Positions 55,355 to 64,000 of a stretch of DNA of 64,000 nt are shown piece by piece (positions within the stretch are counted from its first letter, which is position 1; every line of letters starts with the position of its first letter). This stretch comes from Aureobasidium sp. EXF-3400 (lineage: Eukaryota > Ascomycota > Dothideomycetes > Dothideales > Saccotheciaceae), in assembly GCA_024195585.1 (NCBI GenBank), contig SWBL01000046.1:62001-126000 (forward strand). Direction: 5' to 3'. The notes beneath the pieces were generated by a model that did not search any database, was not told the origin of the DNA, and saw only the letters and a program-made list of their open reading frames with translations. Both the position numbers and the translations under genes were made by a program.

Positions 55355-55930
55355 ATGCGCGCAGCTTCACGTCTCCTAGCAAAGGCCAGTACCGTTGGTA
55401 CGCCCTCTGGCGGCCTTGGTGTCGTTCCTCACGCCCTTCTCCCGCCGATTCCGCTCTACCGCCGCCTACTTCGTGGGCACCGAAAGCACCTTCCACCACA
55501 GATGCGCGTGCTTGGAGATGAATATGTCAAGAGCGAGTTCCGAGCACACAGAAACGTCGACAACCCCATCTATATCGTAAGCCACCACCATGTGAAGAGC
55601 TTTAGGCGAGAAGCCAGGTTGGACTAGAAAAGAGCAATTGTGACTGACAGAGAGGCCAGATCGGGTTCCTTACAGAATGGCAAGGATACGCACAACAGAT
55701 TGAGGGCGAGAAGTGGAGAGGAGAGAAGATGGACAAGGCAAAGATCGACAAGATGAGTGGTTCGCATCTCACTTGCAACCTTATTCAATCATAGCTATAC
55801 TGACAGCTTGACAGACGAGCAAATTGCTCAAATGTATGAGCTCATGCAAGCCATCAGAAAGCAAGAGCTGGAGGAGAACGATCCAGAGTTCCAGGCAGCG
55901 ACTGGCCAAACCCCTGACAAGCAAAACTAG
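55355..55930 (+). CDS. SDH7: Succinate dehydrogenase assembly factor 3 (SDHAF3/ACN9)
   Basis: Three exons, 55355-55576, 55660-55759 and 55815-55930 (145 residues). An N-terminal mitochondrial presequence ([15 protein letters not shown]) precedes the LYR motif region ([15 protein letters not shown]), then [30 protein letters not shown] and [15 protein letters not shown]. These are landmarks of the LYR protein that helps mature the iron-sulfur subunit Sdh2 of complex II. To restore MSDEQ the second intron must use a GTTCGC donor; a GTGGTT donor three bases upstream would give MNEQ, with one residue less. Divergent from MTQ2. Confidence 0.9.
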
Positions 55931-56101
55931 ATGACTGACCATGAATGATACCCCTGTCTATAACTTCAATCATGTTGGCATGCCATTCGAATGTAGCGTA
56001 ACAACTCGATTTTTTTAGGACCTGGACAGTCGTGTGCATGAAACATCGGGTGGTATTCTTGGGGTGATGATGGAGCTTCGACCAAAGATAGCGTGGTTGT
56101 C

Positions 56102-56788
56102 TCAGAGTTCTTCCTCTTCTCGCGGACCAACCTTGGACTTCAAAGACTCCTTCCGGCCTGCTCTCCAAGCCTTGTCCCATACATCAACCTTGCCGCCAAG
56201 AAGCTGTGTACTGGTAGGATCAAGTAGGATAACGCCTCTGGCAATCGTCATATTCTTCAGTATGAGTTTTGCGCCAATGCCTAGATTCAAGTCGATACCG
56301 TCAACGTCGGTGACTTCGAAGCCGTAGATTTTTGTTCCTTTTGCGTCTTGTAGGAGTAGTTTATGAGGGCCGTTGCTTTTGGTGATGGGAGCAGTGCCAT
56401 CCCTGACTGGGTCGGCTTCCTCGCCAGGCACGACACGAATGACCTCCCTGCCTTTTGTGGTCTCACCACGTTCTTGAGCCTCGATAGCCTCAACTTGGCT
56501 CCATGCACTACGTCCTATGTCTTCGATGTCGAGAACCTGAAGGGGAATGCTATCTGGCGCCCGAAGTTCCTTGATTGTTGGATTCAGCGCATTTGGTGGA
56601 AGTGTATTTGTCGGTGTAGCTTTGATTGATGAGGTGAAATCCGAGGCCAGTATACGAAATAGAGCCGTCTTTTGCAGAGCAGGTAGAGGGGTTCCTTGAC
56701 GACTAGAACTAACAAAAGACTCGATCCATGCCGGTGTAGCAGACAGACCCTTTGATTCTAGAAAAGTCTTGACAGCCGACTGGGCCAT
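56102..56788 (-). CDS. RMI1: RecQ-mediated genome instability protein RMI1
   Basis: Single exon, 228 residues from the ATG at 56788 (MAQSAVKTFLESKGLSATPAW). An N-terminal helical part leads to an OB-fold: PLQVLDIEDIGRSAWSQVEA, then GPHKLLLQDAKGTKIYGFEV and GAKLILKNMTIARGVILLDP. This is the RMI1 layout (DUF1767 head plus OB-fold) of the third subunit of the Sgs1-Top3-Rmi1 complex that dissolves double Holliday junctions. It is short, as in yeast, lacking the C-terminal OB domain of animal RMI1. Its helicase partner is encoded in the same window. The frame is open upstream to 56920 without support. Confidence 0.92.
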   Translation of the reverse strand: MAQSAVKTFLESKGLSATPAWIESFVSSSRQGTPLPALQKTALFRILASDFTSSIKATPTNTLPPNALNPTIKELRAPDSIPLQVLDIEDIGRSAWSQVEAIEAQERGETTKGREVIRVVPGEEADPVRDGTAPITKSNGPHKLLLQDAKGTKIYGFEVTDVDGIDLNLGIGAKLILKNMTIARGVILLDPTSTQLLGGKVDVWDKAWRAGRKESLKSKVGPREEEEL

Positions 56789-57310
56789 GATGAGGAGATT
56801 ATGTTGAAAATGTCCTCGGCATGAAATCAGTCGTTGTCGATTGCTAGGCGTGCTGGCGTAGCAGATGCGAAGTGTTCTCAAGACACACGAGACATACCAA
56901 ATCAGCTCACGGTGGTACAACAGATGGCGGCTAGACGGAGCAGCTGGGGGCTGAAACGACTTTCAATGTTAGAGCGTTTGGATGTTGTAACTGAAGAGGC
57001 GGTGGATGATCTTGTCGTTGTCGGGCTCATGAAGTCACGCGCACCGGCCATCTCCGCGAAACATGGGGGGTGCATGATTGACCATTTGATTGTTCTTGCT
57101 TCTGTGAGCAAGAACATCTGCCACTCTGCTCACCTGGACGTTCCAGCAGGCGCCTTGCCTGCCCAACCACCGTACATCTCTACCTGCGTCTTCTCGTCCA
57201 CTCCGTCGTAGAAACACCCAAATCTACGGGCCTGCCTCATTCCGCATCCTCGTATTCACACCAAAGAACCCCGCCATCTTCTCTACCACTCTCGCATGCC
57301 CTTCCTCACA
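56789..57310. other. Divergent intergenic region
   Basis: About 520 bp between RMI1 (minus) and PKR1 (plus). No gene seen; an open frame at 56834-57211 has no domain. Confidence 0.45.
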
Positions 57311-57901
57311 ATGGCCGACTTCATGACCAACCTCTGGGACGCCGTCTTCACTCCTGGCGCCACTCCTACTCTCCTGCTCGCCACAAACATCACCTTTGGT
57401 GCTCTTCAGCTCGTCCTTGCCGGTCTGCTCGCCGCTACCTACAGCATCCACTTCTTCATTCTCAGCATTCTGTGTGCCGGTCTCTGGTGGGCCATCAACT
57501 GGTTCGCCTACGAATTGCAGCAGGCCCAGCAGAAAGAGGCAGAGGCCGAGCGCATCAGGAAGTCCAGATCCACAGGCAGCACGCCTAAGAAGTCCGTTTC
57601 ACAACCTGGAGACATGGCCGATGACGAAGCCACCGAGACCGAAGTTGAGCTTGCTGCTGGCGTCAAGGTCAACGTGTCAAATGCCGAACTTGAGTTCAAG
57701 CCCACCAAAGAAGACGAACAAATCAGATCTAAGATTCTCAACGAGTTCAAAAGCGGCACGACTTCTACGACTCCAGCCGGTACGACTGGCTTGCAGCCCT
57801 CAGAAGGCGAGAGCAGACACCGCAACGTTCCCAGTGATCTGAGTGCTTCTTCGAACGATTTCGGCACCGACAGCGAGTGGATCAAGGTTGACGAGGAATG
57901 A
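57311..57901 (+). CDS. PKR1: V-ATPase assembly factor PKR1
   Basis: Single exon, 196 residues from ATG 57311 (MADFMTNLWDAVFTPGATPT); an ATG 15 bases upstream would add five residues. Two adjacent membrane segments (LLATNITFGALQLVLAGLLAAT and HFFILSILCAGLWWAINWF) follow, then a charged cytosolic tail with AELQQAQQKEAEAERIRKSR-like coiled coil and a Ser/Thr-rich end. This is the PKR1 signature: an ER membrane protein needed for assembly of the V-ATPase V0 sector. Expression is probably constitutive. Confidence 0.92.
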   Translation: MADFMTNLWDAVFTPGATPTLLLATNITFGALQLVLAGLLAATYSIHFFILSILCAGLWWAINWFAYELQQAQQKEAEAERIRKSRSTGSTPKKSVSQPGDMADDEATETEVELAAGVKVNVSNAELEFKPTKEDEQIRSKILNEFKSGTTSTTPAGTTGLQPSEGESRHRNVPSDLSASSNDFGTDSEWIKVDEE

Positions 57902-58430
57902 TTCGTTTAGTGTTGCATTTTGGCATGGACTGGTTCTGAATGGAGTTTTGGTTTTGATGCATCCCTGAATATACCCACCTCGAGAGCAATCGCATGAACA
58001 AGGTATTCAACACCTTGACATCTAAATCCCTCTTCCTACAACTTCTCAGTATCGCATCGTCAAGTCTTGTCGACATGTGCTCCGGCGGCTCTTCCTCACG
58101 CTCGTGGATAGCATTTTCCGCCAGACAAGAGTTATAAGATATTAACGCTACCATTGTGCTCTTGCACACTAATCTCGAAGATTGAACATGCTTAGTTTGA
58201 CATGTATGATTTTATGCCTATTGCCCAAGCATTCATCAAGGTTCCACGTGATCGTCGTCGGTGAGGATGGTGCCAAGAAGTGAACGTTGAAGGAGCGTCA
58301 CAGCGCCAGTTGAGAACGACTGTGAACGCGACTGGCAGCAGCAAGCATCAACCAGCAACCAACCATCTCACCTTGTCCACAATCCTCCCACAACAAGCGC
58401 GCATTTCTTAACTGAACCAGTGCGCCCAAC
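57902..58430. other. Intergenic region
   Basis: About 530 bp between two plus-strand genes; promoter of SmD1. No gene seen. Confidence 0.5.
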
Positions 58431-58948
58431 ATGAAGCTCGTCAGGTGCGTTCTCTCGCCGCCATCGCTCATTGATGCGCATTCCTATCTTGTCGCAATAC
58501 AGCTAACTCAACTCCAAGGTTTTTGATGAAGTGCCAGAACGAGACGGTGACCATCGAGCTCAAGAATGGTTCGTCTGCAGCAATCGCGCACATCTAGTAT
58601 CACTACTGACATACCATCACAGGCACAATCGTCCACGGAACCATCGCATCAGTCTCTCCACAAATGAACACAGCCTTGCGAACAGTCAAGATGACTCCCA
58701 AAGGTCGCGACACCATCAGTCTGGACACCATGAACATTCGCGGCGCAACCATCCGTTACTACATTCTACCTGATTCGCTACCCCTGGATACACTTTTGAT
58801 CGACGACGCTCCCAAGCCCAAGAACAAGGCTCGCAAGGAAGCCGCAGACAGAGGTGGTCGTGGAGGAAGAGGTGGCGGCAGAGGACGTGGTATGGGCGGT
58901 GGCCGTGGTGGTGGCCGTGGAAGAGGTCGTGGTGGCAGAGGCTTCTGA
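58431..58948 (+). CDS. SMD1: Small nuclear ribonucleoprotein SmD1
   Basis: Three exons, 58431-58444, 58519-58568 and 58623-58948 (129 residues). The first coding exon is only 14 nt (MKLVR), and the second intron uses a GTTCGT donor. The Sm1 motif reads [20 protein letters not shown], the Sm2 motif [18 protein letters not shown], and the tail is an Arg-Gly repeat (about residues 100-129), as in SmD1 of other eukaryotes, a target of symmetric arginine dimethylation. It forms part of the Sm ring on U1, U2, U4 and U5 snRNAs. Confidence 0.96.
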
Positions 58949-60044
58949 TCAACCAAAAAACACGAGCCGGACTAAGAACAATCATTGCTTGGACGCGACC
59001 TCGATTCGGAATCTATTTGTCCTGGAAAAAGCAGACGGCCAGAACGTCAAGGATGTCGTCGATTGTGTCCAGCATCTGCGCGAGCAAGATACCACCCCAG
59101 GCCAGACGCATGGTCAAGACTCGCTAAGTCACTGAATCAGACCTAGCGATCGTCGCCAAAAAGGAAAGTCTTACCAAGGAACTTTACGACCAGCGCAGAA
59201 CCCAGGTCGCTGTTTCCTTACTCTCATGAACTTCAGAAAAAGAAATGCAATTTCGTTTATGATCAAACCCTATGGGCTTTCACTCTGTTCCTACTTGATG
59301 CTGTACTAACCCCAGATTCCAATCGTCATTTTTCTCTTCCGCTTTGCTACGTTACAATTCGAACGTCCGTCAGTCGGAGGCGTCGTATGTTCCTTGAAGA
59401 TACCGACGCAGGCCTCATCGTCAATACACAAAGGAAGTGACGGGAGCTCTGCATGTCTATCATCGGTGTATTGACAAGGGCAGCAACCGCAGCTGTCACA
59501 TTGCTACCTTGCTTAGCTCTTGCATTCCTGCCAGAACACGATATATGGGAGTGTACTGTCCCGTTCACACCACCGTGGTAGTGCGGTGTGAAGTCTCTTG
59601 TCTCATCAATGGCAAGCAGGTCTTTGCGTCGAAGATATACCACAGGTTTACTTACGGCATGGAGAGTAGCGACCGATTGACGGTCCCGAGCAATAAATGC
59701 TGTCACCGCGAGGGTATTAAGAAAGTGATGATGCTGTCGAGTGACGGCCACGGAGAATTGCCATGTCGTCGTCATATCATCCACCGCCTGGCATATTGCC
59801 GCCTCTTGATTCGTCCGGCGACTACGGGCCCGCTACCGACAGCGAGGTAGCCACTCAGCGCCGGACGGTATGTCCCACGGCTATCCACGGTGAGTATCAT
59901 AACAAGCCGCTTCACTACCACTCGAGCGACTGAGCCGGCGCAACTTCAATCTCGTCTACTTTTTGCCCACCAATTCGCACCACTTTTTAGTACATCTCGT
60001 TCTCCATCATATCCACTACCCCTTTCAGGAATACGCATCACATA
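58949..60044. other. Intergenic region
   Basis: About 1.1 kb between two plus-strand genes. Open frames on both strands overlap at 59347-59850 but show no domain or signal; treated as noncoding. Confidence 0.5.
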
Positions 60045-60225
60045 ATGGCTTCCACTCCCAATCTTACCGACCGTGAGAACCAGCTTCTTGTTGCCATCTT
60101 CCAATGCCTCAAGTCTCCTCCTGAGGTAAGTAAGCATCTGCACCTAAGACCCTGTCACAATCTCATCGTCTGGCGGTCCTTATTCATACCAAGCGCTTCA
60201 TGCCACCCCATCCACCAAATTTCAC

Positions 60226-60288
<63 letters not shown>

Positions 60289-61277
60289 CGATCATACTAA
60301 CCAACCCTCTAGGTCGATCTCGACAAGTTTGCTGCCATTAGCGGCTACAAGACTCGTGCTTCGGCCAACACCGCCTTCCACAAGCTGAAGGCCAAGATTG
60401 GCAAAGCTGAGACTGACACTGAAGCTGACGGCGCCGATGCTGGCGAAGACGCTGAAGCCGACGCCGAAGACACCTCCGTTGCTCCCTCGGCCACCAAGAA
60501 GGCCCGCGGCAAGAAGGCTGCTGCTGTTAAGACTGAAGAACCTGAGACTGATGAGGATGATGAGTCTGAGGCCATCGCTATCAAGGCCAAGCCCAAGTCT
60601 GCCAGAGCTGCTCTCTCCAAAAAGGCTGCTGCTCAGCCTGCTGCTTCCGTTCGCCGTAGCGCCCGCAACTCCTTGAAGGCCAGCAAGCCTTCCATCAAGG
60701 ATGAGTCTTCTGGCGACTCTGAGGAGGAGGTTGTCAAGAAGCGTCCCATCACCCTGAAGAGAGGCAAGATCGTCTACCCTACCGAGGAGGAAATGCGCAA
60801 CATTCCTTCCACCGTTGCTGGTGCTGAGGCTCCTGCCGCTACTCCTGAGGTATGTGACTTGATGCTTGCTTATGTGTTGATCATACTGACCCACTTCAGG
60901 ATGCTGCTGCCAACACCAATGCCCTCAAGCGCGCTGCCACCGAGCCAGGCAGTGACTCCGACGAGCTTGCCAATGACACCAAGCGTGTCAAGGTCGACAC
61001 CCACACTGTCGAGCACAATGTTGGTTCCACCGTCGAACCTACTGACGGCGTCGTCGAAACCGTCGCCACCACCACCACCTCCGTCGTCTCCACCGACCCC
61101 GTCGTCGAGACCTACATCGTCAACGACCCTGAAACCATCGACCCCTCTGCCGACATCACCATGGAAGTCGACGGCGCTTCTTCCGACGTGGACGCTGAAG
61201 GTGACACCGATGTCGCCTCTGACGTTGCCTCCAACGTCGCCTCTGCTGCTACCAGCGGCGACCACGATGACATCTAA
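60045..61277 (+). CDS. Acidic, Ala/Lys-rich nuclear protein with N-terminal fungal helical domain
   Basis: Three exons, 60045-60125, 60313-60849 and 60900-61277 (331 residues). The N-terminus LTDRENQLLVAIFQCLKSPP joined to VDLDKFAAISGYKTRASAN makes a short helical module that I know from many Pezizomycotina nuclear proteins, a possible DNA- or chromatin-binding fold. Lys/Ala/Glu-rich low-complexity sequence follows, with probable nuclear signals (TKKARGKK, ALKRAATE and DTKRVKVD), then an acidic Val/Thr/Asp-rich tail. The overall feel is histone H1- or HMG-like, but no named family is certain. Intron 1 (187 bp) carries a CA microsatellite. Confidence 0.82.
60231..60286 (+). repeat. (AC)28 microsatellite inside intron 1
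   Basis: 56 uninterrupted bases of AC dinucleotide, located 26 bases before the 3' splice site of the intron it lies in. Long pure dinucleotide runs mutate by slippage, so length probably varies among strains. Confidence 0.97.
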
Positions 61278-61981
61278 ACGCTGGGAGGTTTGATCGTTTC
61301 TCTCGGGCTGGTGTCTCGGGAGTTCGGGTCGTTCTGTCGTTCTGGGTCGTTTATCGCTAGTTGTATAGCGGCAGTTTTTCTTTGTCAACAGGCCTGGAGG
61401 ACCTTGAGCTGTGGTTAGGCAGTTGAGAATTACAAAAGTTGTGCTTACCTATGTTTGTGGTTTGTGTTGTGACTTGTTTGCTATTGCGTGATTTTATGTG
61501 TCATTCGTCGTGACTTGATTTTCCTCATTTACATGTTTCTTTTACTTGTGCTCTTGACTCTCGCCAATGGTTTCTTCCATCCCAAACACACATACTGCAA
61601 TTTTAGGTATCTACAAAAATGCACAAAGTATTCAGTTCTTGGAGTCTGTCCACTGAGAGCCCTCCATAACAAGCAAATCGATTGGACTCTTAGTGGACAA
61701 GCAGCAAATCAGGATACCATTATGACTTTTTATAGTATTACTTTATATAGCCTTCGAAGTCGAGATGCAGAAAATTTCTTTGATATACAATGTATCTCGA
61801 ATGTGCAAGTAGTGGTTTTAAGTAGTTGTAAGAATGCAGGATTGTTTCAGGGTTTGATACTGTGCCATTGAGAGTGACTTCTCATGGGAGAAGAGATTGG
61901 GCTTTCAGTGGATATGCTTGAAGCTAGGAACAAACAGTGACATTTGATAAGTGACTAGAGCCTTGCTGCGATGGCAGTCGC
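61278..61981. other. Intergenic region
   Basis: About 700 bp, AT-rich, between two plus-strand frames. An open frame at 61488-61871 is hydrophobic at its start but shows no domain; I do not support it. Confidence 0.45.
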
Positions 61982-62593
61982 TTGCTGTTCGAACATCAGC
62001 TAATCCTTCTTCACGCCGAGCACGAATGGATCTGCGTCATCTACACTCGCCTCAACAGTGTTCGAGACGGATTCGTGGCGCTCCAAAACTTGCGAAACGC
62101 TCTTGCGCCTGTTGGCTTCCGCATCAACATCGACCTTTTCGGTAGTAATGCCTTGCCCGATGCCGACAACCTTAGCAGCGATGCAGTCTTCCGCATAGGC
62201 AATGTTATCGCAGAGGGCAAGGGGTTCGCTGTTCTTAGCCCCGAACAAATGGCAGACCTCAATCTGCCTGCGCTCACGGAGGCAATTCTCGCTGCCATGA
62301 TTGCACAATGTGAAATCAAAGGCTTAACAACTCTTAGTAAGAAGGAACTGCAGGTGATCTGCGAGAACAACATTCCGAAGCTTAATGAGCTGCTTCTTAA
62401 GCACGAGGCAAAGCGTGGGCAGAAAAGAGCTGGTAGTGACTTGGACACTAGCGTTGAAAACAGCAGGGTTCAGATCGCGGCTGCTCTTCATACAGAGGAG
62501 TCGCGCGCCGCTTGGGACAAGCTTTCGCCGCAACAGCAACGTGAAGTGGTGTCAAAATGGCAATCTCTGAAGAGCCTGGATGAGGAGGATTGA
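61982..62593 (+). pseudogene. Orphan coding frame without an in-frame ATG at its start
   Basis: An open frame of about 203 codons that looks coding (VIAEGKGFAVLSPEQMADL, GLTTLSKKELQVICENNIPK, SPQQQREVVSKWQSL) but has no ATG in frame before 62249; its 5' stop is at 61952. Either a 5' exon lies further upstream that I could not identify, or the gene has lost its start, or only the part from 62249 (114 residues) is made. No domain recognised. The tail is helical and charged. Confidence 0.35.
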
Positions 62594-62720
62594 GGTGCTT
62601 GATGTGAATTGGGAGCAAATATACCTGCGACCCGTGACAAGGTACAAGACAGGAGAAAAACTTGATGAGCATCTTGACAGCGAATATCACAAGCACATGA
62701 TGTGAGATCTCGAGTCCCAC

Positions 62721-63143
62721 ATGACCCAGGCTGACATAGAGGCTCGTCAGAAGGATCAAAAGGCAGCAATGCTCAAGACGAAGAAGGAGAGAATGTATGA
62801 GAAGAATCGCAGAGAAAAGAAGTTCTCATGTGACATTTGTCAGAAGGGCTTCAAGGTAATCTTCGACCTGAAGGTTCATCTGAAGACGCCCTCGCACGCC
62901 ACTGCCCAGAAGACTGCCAGAAATAAAACCAAGAAAGAGTTGCCAAAAAGACCTCTTGAGGACATCTTGAGAGTCACTCCCAACAGAAGGGTCCATATGG
63001 TAAGGAAGTGGTTGATACGGGAGGGTGTATGCATAGTCGAGAGTCACGGACAGACTATGAAGAGCCATCTGACCTTGAGCAACTGCAGAAACCCATCCTG
63101 CCCGTCCTCGTGTTCTTTTCATAGGACATGCGTGTCAAGGTGA
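62721..63143 (+). CDS. Small C2H2 (zf-met/U1-like) zinc-finger protein, model uncertain
   Basis: An open frame of 140 residues starting MTQADIEARQKDQKAAML. A basic coiled region leads to one zinc finger, FSCDICQKGFKVIFDL then VHLKTPSH: C-x2-C-x12-H-x5-H, the wide His spacing of U1-C/matrin-like RNA-binding fingers. Just upstream, in the same frame but behind a stop at 62702, the words EKLDEHLDSEYHKHM read like the second half of another such finger. The 3' end overlaps the opposite-strand membrane gene at 63055-63143. A 54-bp intron at 63000-63053 is possible. Confidence 0.5.
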   Translation: MTQADIEARQKDQKAAMLKTKKERMYEKNRREKKFSCDICQKGFKVIFDLKVHLKTPSHATAQKTARNKTKKELPKRPLEDILRVTPNRRVHMVRKWLIREGVCIVESHGQTMKSHLTLSNCRNPSCPSSCSFHRTCVSR

Positions 63144-63953
63144 CGACAGAATCATCGTCAGCATGACAAGCTGCCGAGATGGCCATTGAGCAAGTTCCCA
63201 ACACAGGCATACCGGCATGCAGCTTCCTCTCCATCCCGAATGCCAGAACACACAACATGACGAAACCAAGCACCAGAGCGATGATTGCGGAAAATGTTGA
63301 GGTTCCGTACGTAATGCGTTGATGCGAGTATTGGCCCATAATGTCGTAGGTCTGTATAGCGACGACATTGAGAGCTCGCGTGGCGAAGAAGTGGATCAAA
63401 ATTAGAGAGATTAGAAGCAATGCAGAGAAATGAGGTTTGATGCTGAGATAGTATGTGCTTTGAGCACCTTGTGCAGGCAAGGTGACCCTTAGAGGTGTTC
63501 GGGTCTTCACAAAGGCGTTGAGTTCAGCAGCAACGAACATGCGTGACCAGATATGGTTGTAGAATAAGTATGTCACCGATATAATTAGATGTATGGAGCC
63601 AAGGCCAGTAAGGTTGGCGAGAAGACCACGTGTAGACGTTGGGGTTCGCAGATTAAGTGGCTGGTAGTTGGACAATTCGTCGCTGTTGTACACGATCAAG
63701 ACTGCAGTTGCAATGGCAAAGAAGGCAAGAAAGAGGCAATTGAGAGACAAAGCACAAGTTTCGGTGTCGACTGCTGCTCGCCAGACTGGCCACTTGCGTT
63801 TCCATATGGTGATATCTTTTTCCGAACGTCGGAAGCCGAACTTGTCAAACCTACTTTTTGGTGAGTGGACCGCGGGAATCGCAAGTACTGCATTCCTTAA
63901 GGTCAGAGGGTCTGGATGTATCAGGAAACTGGCTACGGCATCTCCGACAGTGG
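63055..63953 (-). CDS. Large fungal multi-span membrane protein (DUF6536-type), last exon only
   Basis: The exon runs from a splice acceptor at 63953 (CTAACACCTTTGAG) down to a stop at 63055, contributing about 298 residues; the 5' part lies beyond the right edge. It reads GDAVASFLIHPDPLT, then a basic loop, then membrane segments such as CLFLAFFAIATAVLIVYN, IHLIISVTYLFYNHIW, FSALLLISLILIHFFAT and FSAIIALVLGFVMLCVLAF. The blocks LRTPTSTRGLL, MFVAAELNAFVKTRTPLRV and GTCSMAISAACH are typical of the large DUF6536 membrane proteins of filamentous ascomycetes, whose function is not known. Confidence 0.8.
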
Positions 63954-64000
63954 CTCAAAGGTGTTAGCTCGGCACTTGTACCAGATGATTGCTATAACAT

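Noticed and set aside
56834..57211. Plus-strand frame of 125 codons between RMI1 and PKR1
   Set aside because: No domain, lies in a divergent promoter and overlaps the RMI1 5' side.
58716..58985. His-rich minus-strand frame
   Set aside because: Mirror of the SmD1 Arg/Gly tail.
59347..59850. Overlapping frames of about 140 codons on both strands
   Set aside because: Neither has a domain, signal or intron structure; mutual overlap is typical of chance frames.
61488..61871. Hydrophobic plus-strand frame (possible secreted or membrane protein)
   Set aside because: AT-rich composition, no conserved pattern, lies in the 3' flank of the acidic nuclear protein gene.

Overview
This window comes from the nuclear genome of a filamentous ascomycete (Pezizomycotina; a dothideomycete is my best guess, from the kinds of lineage-typical proteins rather than from any marker). 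The evidence is dense genes on both strands, short introns of about 50 to 200 bases with GT..AG ends and branch-point-like CTAAC/CTGAC motifs, and fungal-only families (PTH11-type membrane proteins, Ascomycete GABA-type permeases, PKR1, SYS1, fungal ASPM homologues). I saw no rRNA or tRNA gene, no transposon with coding capacity and no CRISPR. All gene models were joined by hand from reading frame and splice signals; exon coordinates are given in each entry.

Layout. 0-10 kb is the more lineage-specific end: a PTH11-like membrane protein running off the left edge, a GABA-type permease with two perfect nitrogen-regulator (GATA) sites and a hairpin upstream, a zinc-finger protein, and two tandem BTB paralogues sharing a Cys/His tail. 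10.5-12.4 kb is a secreted type-B carboxylesterase. 13.5-31 kb is mostly housekeeping: a nuclear Q/P-rich protein, a mitochondrial PPR-like factor, TFIIIC subunit TFC4, cytochrome oxidase assembly factor COA6, Golgi protein SYS1, a small secreted protein I do not recognise, mitochondrial asparaginyl-tRNA synthetase, and a mitoferrin-type iron carrier. 31-35 kb has a four-span membrane protein and a PLP-dependent decarboxylase.

35.4-40.2 kb encodes a full RecQ helicase (Sgs1/BLM), and its complex partner RMI1 lies at 56 kb. 40.9-47.7 kb is an accessory-looking block: an MFS sugar transporter, a tiny membrane-anchored ORF, a phytanoyl-CoA-type Fe(II)/2-oxoglutarate dioxygenase and a divergently placed amino acid permease. 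48-64 kb returns to conserved genes: an ASPM-like spindle protein, a neutral amino acid transporter (AAAP), eRF1 methyltransferase MTQ2 sharing a 178-bp promoter region with succinate dehydrogenase assembly factor SDHAF3, RMI1, V-ATPase assembly factor PKR1, snRNP protein SmD1, and an acidic nuclear protein whose first intron carries a 56-bp CA microsatellite. The right edge (62-64 kb) holds two poorly resolved frames, one with a C2H2 finger next to a half-finger remnant, and the last exon of a large fungal membrane protein that runs off the edge.

Common threads are mitochondrial function (PPR-like factor, COA6, SLM5, mitoferrin, SDHAF3), nitrogen or amino acid uptake (three permeases) and genome maintenance (RecQ plus RMI1). 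Nothing here has the makings of a classical secondary-metabolite cluster. The best candidates for new biology are the tandem BTB pair with its invariant Cys/His tail, the dioxygenase-permease block, the small secreted protein at 25.2-25.7 kb, and the repeated use of 5' splice sites with a pyrimidine at +3.
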